A stretch of DNA of 64,000 bases from positions 107,803 to 171,802 of the forward strand of contig JASWJB010000055.1 in NCBI GenBank assembly GCA_032433595.1, written 5' to 3'. How positions within the stretch are numbered: the first letter of the stretch is position 1; each line of letters starts with the position of its first letter. Made by a program: the position numbers and the translations under genes. This DNA comes from Conoideocrella luteorostrata. Lineage: Eukaryota > Ascomycota > Sordariomycetes > Hypocreales > Clavicipitaceae. A model generated the notes under the pieces. It was not told the origin of the DNA, searched no databases, and saw only the letters and a program-made list of their open reading frames with translations. Positions 21,601 through 33,300 of the stretch are shown one piece after another.

Positions 21601-24600
21601 TACCACCTGCAAGAACGTTTCCAAACGGGTGAGAGGTACAGACGGCGTAAATTTCCGCGCAACGAGGGGATATAATAGAGAGTAGTAGATAATCTGAGCG
21701 AACATTCCAGTGCTGGTGAATTGGCCCAGATTTTCAAAGAGGCCTGATGGAACAACTCGGTGTTTTGGTTCGTAGACAATCTCCTCGACTGTTTTGCCTG
21801 TTTTCTTTGCCATCTTCTTTCGGTAAGCCATCTCTGATTCCTCACGTTGGTTCTTGTTATAATGCGCAATATAAGGGTCGATCTCTTCGATAAATTCCGG
21901 ACGCAGCTCAAAAGTGCCAACATCAGAAACGCCTTCAGGAGGCTTGAAAGTCGCCATCTCGTCCAGCACACGGTGGAAGTCCTCTTGCTCTTGATACTTG
22001 TCTGGTAGTTTGTTGCATATCTCGTTGAAAGACAGCGGCTTGAAGCACAAAACATGTGTGATGTCGCGCCGCATAGCCAACATGCGAGAGTTTGGTTCGT
22101 CTTCCGGAGCAATAAGTGATGTTCGGTCACTCAGAAGGACGATAAGTAGATGAATCATGTCCTCGACAATATCTAAGTGCTGTACATCATCCTGGGCTTC
22201 AGACTTGAGCTCGAATAAGCCCTTAACCCATCCATCCATACCGAATCGATCAATGATGGAAGCAAGAACACGACTTGGATTGCATACGACCATGGCGGTC
22301 TGCAGAAGAAAAATGTCACGGTGATGGGACACGTCTCTCTGCCCAACACCGCGATAGGTACTTGCTTGATGTCGTAAACTGATGCCGTTTCGAACCCACA
22401 TGTTGGCTTTGATTTGGGCCAACCAAGCGCATACTCGAAGAGGGAAGTCGAAAACTGCCATTAAATAATCCTCCGGGTCATAATCCTTTCGCGGTATCTG
22501 AGGCCGTCCCATAAGTTTTGGTTTTGATCGAAGCTCCTGTGCTGTGAAGCTCATCAAGGTCCGGATGTTGGAGGCCGGGAGCGAGCGACCACATTCTATC
22601 AGCCAAGATAACGTGTAGTGTAGTGCGTGGTGAAAGCTGATAGAGTCCTTCTCAACCACAAACTTGACCACCTTGTAAGAAGCGCAACCAGTGTCAAATT
22701 CAAAGTCGCCCACGGACTTGAATTCGACTTCATCCTTGATTTCTCCTTGCTTGAACCGGTGGCGTTCGGCACCTATGGAGTTCAAGATTACCGTCTTTGC
22801 AGTAAAGCGGATAGCTCGTTGGAGACATTGGATTTCGTCAGGTGGGCAGTCTCGGAAAGCCTCGGCAAGGTTTCTCGCTTGGAGGTTGATTTGCCGTGTC
22901 ACTAAAGACGCCGTTATCCATGAGTCTGCTTCATATTCCACATGCTCAACAACCGCTCGCACATTGGGCCCGATGCACTGGTGAAGTTTCACCAAGTCCA
23001 AGAACTGCATCAAATATCTCGGTTCCGATCTTACGCGCTCTTGAACATGAGGTGACCCGAAAAGATACTTCAGGTCTTGGTAGAAATGATACATGCGACG
23101 ATTGGTGACAGAGCCGCTTTCAAAGGCAAGAACCGCGTCTGGAGACACATCCCACGGGTGGCCTACCTGTCGAGTCGTCAAGAATGTATATAGGATCGCA
23201 AGCAAGCTGCTCATGAAGTTCCCTCGCTCCACAACCTCCGCAGTGACGGAAGGAGTAGTCAACATTTGCAGAGACAGGTTAATGATGGAGTGGTCTGGTT
23301 CTCTGTCACCTACGAGGTATAATTGAGCCAGTATCGTATATAGGCTAGCAAATCGCAGGGCTAGAACCCGCTTGAATTCAGGTATTGAAACGACTGTTGA
23401 GATGTAAAGAGATCGAAGGTCATTTCTGACTTTCTTCCACATCCGCAAGTCAAAGAGGAGCAACCAGTCGAGACGGACCCGTTGGAACACATCCTCTGCA
23501 GGTGGCACATTGTCTCGCTGCGTATAGACTTGCGGGGTTTCTATCCAGTATCTGCCAGGCCGCGCGGCGACTTTTTCTGTCCTTCCAGGCGTTTTGGGTA
23601 TGTCGATATTGGCCTTGGCGTGAATGGCCGGTGCAATTAGAGGCTCGGCTGTGTCTGAATCTGAGGGAGTCCCATCTCGTTCTCGAGGAGCGGCTGCAGC
23701 TGCAGCTTGAACAGGAGGGGGAGGTGGAGGAGGAGGATATCCTGCCATGGTGGCCTCGTCTTCTTCCAGGGCTTGGTCTGATTGAGACCAGTTCATACCG
23801 AGGTCACCGACATCTCCTCTAGCATCTACCATCATGACATCATCATCTTCATCCTCGTCACCGCCTGCTATCGAGCTTGTCGGCGACCGGTTATCGTCAT
23901 CATCATTATCGCCCATATCAGCATCTTCATCTTCATCTTCATCGTCATCGTCTTGCTCTTCAACGCCAATTTCTAGTTCGCCGCCGGGAATTCCAGCAGC
24001 CTGCAACCCCATAATAAAGTGAACATTAATTCCGTGCATCCTTGTCCGGGACGCTAAGTTGCGGTCGTCTTCGTCTTCATCATCAATCAAGCCTGAGGTA
24101 TGTGTAGCGAGGCTTCCTTGACGCCAAGGTTTCATAACCTCATCGCAAACCATCCTCCGAAGAATATGGTTGTCATGCCCAACAGAGCAACCGGAGATGT
24201 CGCTCAGCCACTCCACAAGCGTGCCACACATTTGTTCACGAAAGGTGTCTCGGGCTGACCTAACTGTAACCGTGACTCTGATGGCCTCCATATTCTTCGC
24301 CATTTGGAGGAGACGGTCAATGTCTGGTAGATATTTGAGAATGCTCCGCCCAGTAGCATCTGTCTCCCAAGCATCCCGAGCAGCTTCAGCACGAGATTTC
24401 TTGCAAGATCTGGCAACCTGGTCCTGGACTTCTTGGACTGTATGCTTCTCATCATTCCACAGGATGAGGGCAAAATCGTTACAGGGCTCAGCCTCGGCAC
24501 CGTAGTATTTAGATGACAGCCGTGACGCCTCCTCATCTTTTTGTATCGACTCTTTTGTCTTTGCCTGCCTCAGTTGTTCAGGGGAGCAAGAAATGACGTC

Positions 24601-25179
24601 GCAAATATAGTCAAAAATGCGGCCGATCGTCATACGAAGACTCTTAACCAGATCATCCGGCAATGCGGCTGCTTCTTTTCCCTTGCCCTTCTCTGGACCT
24701 GAGTGCATATCGGAATGTATAGTACAGAACAAAGGCGTCTTCCAAGCCTCGTCATCGCCGCAGTCACAGCATCCACTGTTGCCAACCGAAATGTGTATCC
24801 GAATCATGTGGCCGGTATGGTCTGTTGAGTCGAAGCATCGACTGCAAAGACAGCATGTTTCATCGGTTCCGCAAGTCCTGCACATGTAAGATGCCTCGCC
24901 AGGCTTGAATATGTGCCCGCATCGTTTGCCGCGAGCCGCCTCTGTGTATTCAGCACCCTCAACCGCACCTTGAGCATCGCTGAGCTTCAAACTGTCGGAG
25001 AGCTTGCCTTCGGGGAACAAAAGTCGCATATAGTCATGATTGCCACCGGCCAGAGACCAGAACAAGCTTCGCAGAAGCTCTTGAGCTGCCTCTTCCGTGT
25101 AGCGGTAACCAAAACGGGCAGGCAAATCTGCCAGTAGTTGGCAGAGCTGCTGCTCCTGTGTAGACATGTGTGTTTCCAT
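18659..25179 (-). CDS. ubr1: E3 ubiquitin-protein ligase UBR1 (N-recognin)
   Basis: Two exons, 25179-19010 and 18926-18659, with an 83-nt intron (donor GTAAGT), encode 2145 residues. The ATG at 25179 (METHMSTQ) is the first in frame; a second is four codons on. UBR1 recognises N-degrons and ubiquitinates the substrates for proteasomal destruction. A UBR box at about residues 85-160 has the expected Cys/His zinc ligands (RCGHIFKPGEASYMCRTCG, CCLCSRCF, GCCDCGDDEAW). A ClpS-like region follows at about 225-330 (FALILWNDEKHTVQEVQDQV). A long Asp/Glu tract and a poly-Pro stretch lie at about 400-510. The RING-H2 spans about 1360-1510 (CILCQEEADDRRLYGTFALL ... GCGHMMHFSCF ... CPLCKALGN). The C-terminal autoinhibitory UBR-Leu domain ends in exon 2 with YIDKYGETDPQLRHGRQLFL and NNGGWDTL. 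The intron falls in the CQQN zinc-binding segment and is needed to complete the domain. Length is normal for fungal UBR1. Confidence 0.95.
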
Positions 25180-26084
25180 ATTCACGTAATCATGATGCTC
25201 GTCAAGTTGAATTACGTTGCAAGAAATTGGAAAGAGTTCCTGCAGATGTGGGGGTATGGTTGTAGCAGCTCAGTCGGTCAGGCTCGCCACTATGATGACG
25301 GAGATGGACACGCCAGTCGAAGGGGTTTAGTAGGAGAGGAGGCAGAAAACGATCTACGTAGAATACGAGTTAGCCAACCTCTTTGCCGGGTTGATAGGAG
25401 CGATATCCGCGGCTGTCTAGCCCTTGATCTGGGAGGTCCTGAACTCACTGTTGTGGTGGTGCTGGTGGTTTGAGAGGCTTTGCCCCTCTGTGGCACTGCC
25501 GACATCAGTTGGTTGCGACACAGCTTAGATAGTCCTCAGTGGCTGTGGGCCTGTGATGGGACCATCGCCTCCTGCAGCGACCAGATTCAGCAAATAGGCA
25601 GCCTCGACTGCATTCGGTAGCCATATTCACCTGTGTCTACTTGTTTCGGGTACAAACAACATAAAATCCATTCGCATTGTGGTTTGAAGTTAGGTTTTTT
25701 TCATGTGAGCATAGGATCGAATTTGTCTGAGATCCATGTTCTCCGGTAGGTGTAGCCGGCATTTAAATGTGATTTTCCTTCATAAGATAGGTCCGTGAGG
25801 GACAACACAAAAAAATAAACAAAAATTTAAAACCTAAAATCTATTCACGAAGCGGAAACAGTTCCGTATGCCCCCAAAAGATGCTCCCATGATTCCGAGT
25901 GTTGCTATATCAAAGTCGCACACAACACGGATGTAGAACTTACACGTGCAATATATGCCTATGTTAGACACGAAACAATGCTTGAGATTTCAAATCTATT
26001 CTTTATTGAATTGTACAAGTCCAAGGATAGTATACCCAGTGCTCCCTCTACCGTTCGCAACCATCATTTTACACGTCCTGGCCT
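25180..26084. other. Intergenic gap between UBR1 and QCR9
   Basis: Holds the UBR1 promoter/5' UTR side and the 3' flank of QCR9. No gene is seen; the repeat copy at 25735-25830 lies here. Confidence 0.6.
25735..25830 (+). repeat. Dispersed repeat, copy B
   Basis: Same family as 18277-18393: TGTTCTCCGG, GTGTAGCCGGCATTT, a CCTTCATAAGATAGGTC block, GTGAGGGACAACAC, then a tail of A runs to about 25830. It is the best-preserved copy at the TGTTCTCCGG/GTAGCCGGC end. Confidence 0.6.
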
Positions 26085-26532
26085 TTACTCCTCGTCCTCG
26101 TCACCACCCTCAATGTACTTGGCTCGGATGTCCTTCCATTGCCGCTGCATCGCAATTATTAGTATCTTGGGTGTATCTTCCATTCATATCGGAGGACTCA
26201 CGCCGCGGTTATGGTTGTCCCACCACTTATTGACGCCGTTGTTGAAGCCACTGCAATCGGAAGTCAGCCTATCGATACTTTCATTCTTGGCTTGTGGGAG
26301 AGTCGTACACTTCGAAGGCAAAGCCAGCACCGAAGACAGCCGCCAGCATGGCGTAGTTCTTTCGGAACAGAGCGCTGTAGTACCCCGGGTTAGTCTTTCG
26401 GCTCCTGATTTCGGTCGTTCGACTTCGTTCGAGGGACTTACCCGTAGAGGGAGTTGGTGATAGACTGTAGGGACGAGGGATTAGTTGGGAGTCCGGACAG
26501 GAACGTGTGCGATTAATACGAAAGCTTACCAT
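26085..26532 (-). CDS. qcr9: Cytochrome bc1 complex subunit 9 (QCR9)
   Basis: Five tiny coding exons, 26532-26530, 26464-26442, 26374-26309, 26250-26202 and 26144-26085, encode 66 residues. All four introns have GTRNGN-type donors and CAG acceptors, and frames join without a stop. The product is the small single-span subunit of respiratory complex III in the mitochondrial inner membrane. The diagnostic core is YGALFRKNYAMLAAVFGAGF, a transmembrane segment, followed by FEVGFNNGVNKWWDNHNRGR and QWKDIRAKYIEGG. Length is right for the family (about 60-70 residues). The first coding exon is only the ATG, with the intron directly after it. The end is unusually acidic (DEDEE). The gene is divergent from PYM with 846 bp between starts. 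Confidence 0.92.
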
Positions 26533-27378
26533 GTTGACGACTTCGTGCAATCGGGCAATGCGAAGAGCAATATCAAGAGCGATTGGCCGTAGAACAATTG
26601 GGGATTAGATTCGTTCGAGGTTGGAGTGAATGGCTCGAAAAGATGCCGGGGAAATTCGCGACGGACTGAGGCATACTTTGCCCGCTTCCTGATTGGTTGG
26701 GTCGGCTTCCATGGCGATCCACTAAGAACTAGCCGATCTCTGGACCTGTACTCCGTACTCCGTACGGAGTATTGTAGATGCAGTAATTGGGTGCTTCAGC
26801 TATCACCTATTGGGTTCAGTATCTGGCCAATTATGTGAGCAATGCTAACTGAACTATGCCCTCAAACGCGTTCGGTTCCGTTCGTATTTCATTGCGTGAA
26901 ATCTTGTGTTTGACCAACAATACTCAGTTGGCTACTCAGTTCAGCTTGAAGTATTAGATAGTGACGTCAGTCATATGCCATGAAAGGATACTCAAAATTC
27001 ATGATCAGTGATGGAGGCGTTTTAGAATTGTGGTTACGAGGTCTCAGCAGCCATGTTATGTAATTTCTTTGTCGTAGTCGAGCTGTCAGGCGTTGAGCTG
27101 GACTATCGTCGCATAAAGTCAAGTGGCTATGTGGGGTCTACATACCAATGTGTGCAACTGCGCCCCGCGCAATTTCCATCTTGCTCAACCTTTAAAACAC
27201 AATACATTTTTATCGCGAAAGCAATTAACCCTTTATTGCATACACGACCCCAGAACAGAATTCCGCAGCTGGTAGCTGTGTTCAGGTTGTGCTTTTGCTG
27301 ACGGAACATCGAACGCGTCTATTAAACTAGTTGCCACAAATTGTGCCTGGCTAATGCACTGCGTTCAGCCTGCCCAAC
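26533..27378. promoter_or_regulatory. Divergent promoter region between QCR9 and PYM
   Basis: 846 bp between divergent starts. Three overlapping copies of the TACTCCGTA/TACGGAGTA motif at 26749-26771 form a perfect 16-bp palindrome at 26756-26771. Nothing else stands out. Confidence 0.5.
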
Positions 27379-27990
27379 ATGCCTTCGGAGATCACAAATG
27401 CAGGAATCGTCACTGACGGTAGTAGCGGAGAGCGTCACATCCCAGAATCCCTTCGTGCCGACGGAAGCACCCGAAAGGCCATCAAAATCCGCCCCGGCTA
27501 CCGTCCACCTGAGGATGTCGAAGTCTACAAAAACCGAACTGCCGAAGCATTTCGCGATCGCGGCCGAAGGATGGGCATCCCTGGAGCGACGGGTCTGAAA
27601 GAGGAGCAGTCAGAGCAAGGCTCTTCTGCGGCCAGCAATAAGAATGCCAAGCGAAGAGAGGCTCGAAAGAAGGCAAAGGCTACTGAAGATAATGACGTTG
27701 TTACCAAGGAAACAAAAGATTCGGCTGAAGCACCAAAAGGCGAAGAAGTGGATCCCGAGGTTGAGCGGGAGAAGAAGGCCCGCAGTCTTAAGAAGAAGTT
27801 GAAGCAGGCCAAGGAGCTTAAAAACAAGAAGGATGATGGTGAAGCACTCCTGCCAGAGCAAATCGCGAAGGTTATTAAGATCAACGAGCTAATTCGAGAG
27901 CTGGACGCGCTTGGTTTTGATGCTGACGGTGAAACCAAACCCAACTCTACTGATAAATCGTTAAATACTCAGAAGGAAGGAAAAGACTGA
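27379..27990 (+). CDS. PYM/WIBG, partner of Y14 and Mago (exon junction complex disassembly)
   Basis: Single exon, 203 residues, ATG in the context CCAACATGCC, stop TGA at 27988-27990. The N-terminal Mago-binding motif is clear at about residues 17-52: GERHIPESLRADGSTRKAIK followed by IRPGYRPPEDVEVYKNR. In animals PYM binds the Mago-Y14 heterodimer and helps strip exon junction complexes from mRNA during translation. The rest is a Lys/Glu-rich helical region (KKARSLKKKLKQAKELKNKK) with a C-terminal segment ALLPEQIAKVIKINELIREL, which matches the usual PYM C-terminus. No membrane or signal segment. Length is normal. Its presence implies that this fungus retains an exon junction complex, in line with its intron-rich genes. 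Confidence 0.9.
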   Translation: MPSEITNAGIVTDGSSGERHIPESLRADGSTRKAIKIRPGYRPPEDVEVYKNRTAEAFRDRGRRMGIPGATGLKEEQSEQGSSAASNKNAKRREARKKAKATEDNDVVTKETKDSAEAPKGEEVDPEVEREKKARSLKKKLKQAKELKNKKDDGEALLPEQIAKVIKINELIRELDALGFDADGETKPNSTDKSLNTQKEGKD

Positions 27991-28843
27991 GCCGAGCTTG
28001 AGACATGTACAGTGTCAGATTATTGTATACTTTTTTTTACACCAGATGGGAGGTTGACAGACGCTCGGAGACGTGTTCGACAAAAGCCCCTGCGTATTTG
28101 TTTGCCTATGGCATCAGAGCAGAGAAGCTCGCAGATGCTCAGTATGTGCCAACATTTGTCGTATCAAGTTCACCTCCCCCCGTCACGACCAGATTGAGCC
28201 AGAGCGCCCACACCAACGCCGAGCCGTGATAACGTCAAGAACGGTGGAGAGAGAGATTGGGCTCATCTTTTGTTTTTTTTGGGGTTGTGCATCGCAGAAT
28301 GGGAATACGTTTCATCTCTACTTTGCTGCATTTGTGATCGATATAGCGATTTCGACCTATGACTAGATATTGACGATACGGCAGCCTTCAGGGTTAGAGT
28401 ACAATACCTATGTAGGCGGCGCAAAAACAAGATTCTAAATTCTACACACAATATATTCACTTACGTGATCTCGCACACAAACATTAGTTGCACATGAATT
28501 TCGTACTTTCAGCCTAACTTGCAGAACAAACCACTCGTGCTAAGCGGTTTACACCGTCCGAAACGAACAAGTTGAACTAGCAGGGTAGTTAACTAGTAGA
28601 TGTTCTAGCCAGGACTCCGACCTTCTGCCGGTCGTGGCGCTCACAGACTTGTGGTGGGTCTGGAGAAGGCTCCAGGCCATGAGGTAAGCTCTCAATTGAT
28701 AGCGACGCCCTGTGCTCATACTCGCCATTAACCAAGTGTTGTACTTACCACCTGCATTTCCGCGACGGCGCCCACTTCACACCTCCAAACCCCCGAGATA
28801 CCTTCCTGCCGAACGGCGATAGTCCCTATCCGTCGTTGCGATC
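27991..28843. other. Intergenic gap upstream of RPT4
   Basis: 3' flank of PYM and promoter of RPT4. No gene is seen. I found no exact yeast-type proteasome control element (GGTGGCAAA). Confidence 0.6.
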
Positions 28844-30301
28844 ATGACCCCGGAAGAAGAGCGCCAGTCCGCCCTTGACTCCTACCGAACGAAGCTCACC
28901 GAGTCGCGGGAATGGGAGGCAAAGCTGAAGAATCTTCGACTGGAGATCAAGGATCTCCAAAAAGAGTTTGATAGGACCGAGGACAACATCAAGGCTCTGC
29001 AAAGTGTTGGGCAAATCATCGGAGAGGTCTTGAAGCAGTTAGATGACGAGAGATGTACGATCAACCATACCTGGTGTCCGGCGATGCGCGTCACCACCTT
29101 CCACCTCTTGTGAATCATAATCCTATAAGGGGGCGTATGTGCTGACATTTGAACATTACAGTTATTGTCAAAGCTTCATCAGGACCTCGATATGTTGTTG
29201 GTTGCAGATCCAAAGTGGACAAGGACAAGCTGAAGCAAGGCACACGTGTTGCACTCGACATGACGACCCTCACCATCATGCGTATGCTGCCCCGCGAAGT
29301 CGATCCCCTGGTGTACAACATGTCATTAGAGGATCCAGGACAGGTCAGCTTTGCTGGAATTGGGGGTCTGAACGACCAGATTCGAGAGCTGAGAGAAGTC
29401 ATTGAGCTACCGCTGAAGAACCCTGAACTCTTCCTACGAGTTGGTATCAAGCCTCCAAAAGGTGTTTTGCTATATGGACCTCCTGGAACTGGCAAGACCC
29501 TTTTGGCAAGAGCAGTCGCGAGTAGTCTGGAGACGAACTTTCTAAAGGGTATGTACACGGCCTCTACCAAGTAATCATGCAGTATGCAGTCGCATATTAA
29601 CGGCTCCACACAGTTGTCTCATCAGCCATCGTGGACAAATACATTGGTGAATCTGCACGTCTCATTCGAGAAATGTTCGGATATGCCAAGGAGCACGAGC
29701 CTTGCATCATCTTCATGGACGAAATTGATGCCATTGGTGGTCGTCGTTTTTCTGAAGGTACTAGTGCAGACCGAGAAATTCAGCGAACCTTGATGGAGCT
29801 TCTTAACCAGTTGGATGGTTTCGATTATTTGGGCAAGACGAAAATCATCATGGCCACCAACAGACCCGATACTCTGGATCCAGCTCTGCTGCGTGCTGGT
29901 CGTTTGGACCGCAAAATCGAGATTCCTTTGCCCAACGAGGTTGGACGATTGGAGATTCTCAAGATCCACGCCCAGAGCGTTGTCTCTGATGGTGATATTG
30001 ATTTTGAGAGCGTTGTCAAGATGAGCGATGGTCTGAACGGAGCTGATTTGAGAAATGTGGTAACAGAAGCGTAAGTGAAAAAAAAAAAACCAAGACTAAC
30101 TAACCCCCCACCCCAAAAAAAAAGAACTTCGAAAAAGAATGCATGATGGCTAATACTTTTTCCTTTTTTTTTTCTCGTAGAGGTCTATTTGCTATCAAGG
30201 ACTACAGAGATTCGATCAACCAAGATGACTTCAACAAGGCAGTGCGCAAGATGTCGGAGGCGAAGAAATTGGAGGGTAAGTTGGAGTATCAGAAGCTGTA
30301 A
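28844..30301 (+). CDS. rpt4: 26S proteasome regulatory ATPase RPT4
   Basis: Four exons, 28844-29054, 29162-29548, 29614-30070 and 30181-30301, encode 391 residues. RPT4 is one of six AAA ATPases in the base of the 19S regulatory particle; it unfolds substrates and threads them into the 20S core. Visible features are an N-terminal coiled coil (residues about 15-65, [20 protein letters not shown]), an OB-fold stretch ([20 protein letters not shown]), Walker A GPPGTGKT at about 176, Walker [15 protein letters not shown] at about 230 and the arginine-finger region [20 protein letters not shown]. The C-terminus is EYQKL with no HbYX motif, as expected for RPT4. Intron 3 has a very A-rich middle and a T9-plus-CTCGTAG acceptor. 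The other proteasome gene in the window, PRE4, is 7.1 kb away. Confidence 0.96.
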
Positions 30302-30897
30302 GATCAGCATGAACAGGGTAGAGCAATCATCATAGAAACGCGGGCTGGTCGGTCGCGGGCTGTAGTCCGACAAAGCACGTCAAGACGTCTAGTCTCAGTC
30401 TAGTAAGAGTGTACAAATATGGGTTAGCAACTTGATGAATTTCATGCTGCCACTGCAAGACACAATAAGACGCTTACAGAAGCATGCAGGCTCCATGTTA
30501 CAGTCTTGCGCTGCTTTCCTTGATCAAGCTGTGTCCCTGCTCTGTGTTCTGGCCTATTAAGATCAAGATGGCTTAGTGACGTGAGATGATTCAAACGAAG
30601 GGATTTGCTGCGGTCAAGGCTGTCAGGGAAAACGGAGCTGTGCCTGAGATTTGCGTTTGGGCAAGGCGAGGGCAAGCAGGGAGAAGCATGACTTCCCGCT
30701 TTGCATCTTTAATGGGCTGGTGCATGGTAGATATCATTATTCTGCCTCTTTCTAACTAGATTATTTCGTTATTTTGTTCGGCTATTAGTTAATAACATTC
30801 GTGATATATCGTGATATATCGTATTGCGAAGATGCGGTGCTAAGGAACCCCTAAGATACAGAAAAAAGGCGGTGAAATTCTGCTGTGTAAGATACTC

Positions 30898-31155
30898 ACC
30901 ATAGTTAGCAGCAACATCGTGAGCGGTAACATTATCAGCGGCAACATCATTAAGTAACAAGACTCTCATTAGCAGTAGCATTATTAGGCAATAAGACCTT
31001 TACTAGAAGCAGCATTATCAGCAGTAGCAGTAGCAGCGGCATCATCATCATCATCATCAGTAGGCAACACAATCCTCGTCAGCAGCAACATTATTAGGTA
31101 ATAGGACCTTTGCTAGCAGCAGTATGATTAGCAGCAGCATCGTCAACAGCAGCAT
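30898..31155 (+). repeat. Imperfect tandem array of AGC/ATT trinucleotides
   Basis: Runs of AGCAGC and CATCATCAT are interspersed with ATTATTAGG blocks. A longer unit containing ATTATTAGGNAATARGACCTTT, CTAG and AGCAGCA recurs at about 30990-31025 and 31089-31125, and in weaker form at about 30945-30980. This looks like a decayed minisatellite built from trinucleotides. Confidence 0.7.
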
Positions 31156-33029
31156 AATCGACTAATCCGAAGCTTTCCCTGCGCCTATGATGTGGATGAA
31201 ATCGGCTGGCATAAGACTCGGTAGCGTTTTAGCGTAATATTTGATTACACGACCCTCCTATAGCACAGCTTTGCACAGAGCCTTGTTGAGGGAGAGGAAG
31301 TCAGGGAACGGTTAGCTGGTTGCTATAAATGGAACATGCAGAGGTGACCGCAATGAGGCTGTGAAGGCGGACAAGCGCGATCCAGCATGCGCGGCGCCAA
31401 AATGGGACACGGTCGTGCCCCACAAAAAGGGGAACGAAAAAAGGAGGAAGAAGTCTCCAGGATTAAGAATAAAACAGCAATACCTCCGTAATTTAGGTTG
31501 CAATTATGCCGTCAATGCTCGCCTGTCTGCCGGGCAATATTCAGGCTGTCTGGGTCAAATATTACGGGGATGAGCGTCTGGTGCATTGGCTCCTGGGAGG
31601 TGAATACGAAGAATGACGCTGCTGGTGAGACAGACAGGGTTGACATGGGGGGCTGCCGCTGTGGCACCCAATGCATGGTCATGCCTTTGAGAGTGCCAAA
31701 TCGGAACAAGGCACGGGGACGGCTTGGGCTATTGCTCGGCGAATGCACGACAGATTTGTGTGTTCCTATTCCTCGTGTTCGGCAAAACACGCCTCTGCGA
31801 TCTAGATGTAAACGAGTGTGGCAGGAGAGGGTGGCGGCCACGGAAACTAGGCTGGGCGATGGTTGGACCTGAGGGTTCCTGCATCCTGCACTTGTCTACT
31901 AGTTATTGTTTTGAGCCTTTGGGACCTGGGCACTTTTTCGTAGATATTAGACATGGTACAATACTATCCTCGTTACACTATGACGGAACTGTTACTACTG
32001 TATGTGAGGGGCCTAGGTATGTAGTGTAAAACTCTTGGCCCTCGTGTTACCGTGGATAACAGAAGCTTTACGATGGCATAAAGTTTTTGCAAGGCTCAGG
32101 TATTTTTTACGCTAGCAGATATGTAGAAACTTTATGCCACATGCTATAGATAGCCCCAGTACTCCGTATGGAGTAGCTAACTAGTTTACTACAGCATGTC
32201 CTAAAAAGAGGGTCTAGCAAACGTCACAAGAAGCTCAAGCGCCACCTGGTTGCAGTGCGAGCGATAACAAACTAGTTGTCTGGCGTCACCGTTGCCGGGA
32301 CGAAGGGTCGTAGAAGTGGAATGGTAATTAGTGGAAGTGCGCGCCACAGCTTCAATGGACCCTTGAATGAGCTCAGGGGACAACCAGAAACAGGTCCCAG
32401 GGCCGAGGCCTCTTCGTCTTCCTACTAGCGTCGAAAGTTGTGTTTTTAGGAACGCGTTGGAAGATTCTGATATTTCCCCCGGTACTCATCGTAGATGTAC
32501 GGAGCAATGGGCTAGTACACGGCAAGAAGCCGCGGGGTGCCAAGTTGTGTTACAGGCTTCAAGACAGAAATCATATGCAGGGTTCTCGGGAAATAAATTT
32601 GTATCATCTCTGAAAGGCTGACTGACCGACGGAAAGACAACGCAAGTGTGTACCTCGCTCCCGCACTTAGTAAAAGAGTGATCGAATGAAGAGGAAATAG
32701 TGTCTCCAAACGGTTTGCTCGGATGACGGATGCCAGTAGTGGGCGATCGTCGCACGCGAGGCCCTGATAAGCGCAGAAACCCCTGGAAGGGCGAAACGAA
32801 AAAAGCCTGATATGGTGAACGCCACCACTGAAACTCTCGCTGACTTGCGTCAACAATCAACCTGTTAATCCAACTGGTGGCTTACCAAACCCGTTCTGGG
32901 TTGGTTGCTCCGCTCACAACATCGTTCTAATGATAGTTACCTACCTAGGTACTTCGTATAGAGTAACTAAGGCACCTAAACACTTATAAAAAACACATTG
33001 CGCTGCGTGGTGGTACATGAGCAGTCAAG

Positions 33030-33300
33030 CGGGGGACAGTTTAACTGAGCCATCGGGGTGGCATTAACTCCGCAAGAGATAATGCCTCAGCGACCAAAAA
33101 CAAGATAAATTTTTAAAAAAAAAGAAAAAAAAAGAAGAAAAAAGAAGAAAAAAAAAGGCATAATTATTACATAGCTTAGATAGCTTTTTAGGCAATATAT
33201 TTTATTAATAACAAGCTTTAACTACATCTGTGGTGGGCGTTCGAATTGAAAGGGTCAATTGGACAATGTGGACGAAATGGCTCAGTTAAACTGTCCCCCG
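33030..33300. mobile_element. MITE-like element with 24-bp perfect terminal inverted repeats
   Basis: The 24 bp at 33030-33053 (starting CGGGGGACAGTTTAACTGAG) are exactly repeated in inverse orientation at 33277-33300. The interior is about 220 bp, very A/T-rich, with long A and GAAAA runs at 33116-33159. There is no coding capacity. Size, perfect short inverted repeats and AT-rich interior suit a non-autonomous DNA transposon. Flanking bases (CAAG left, CATG right) do not show an obvious TA duplication, so the family and exact ends are unresolved. Confidence 0.6.

Noticed and set aside
30898..31155. CRISPR-like array
   Set aside because: The repeat units are degenerate triplets without unique spacers, and this is a eukaryotic genome.
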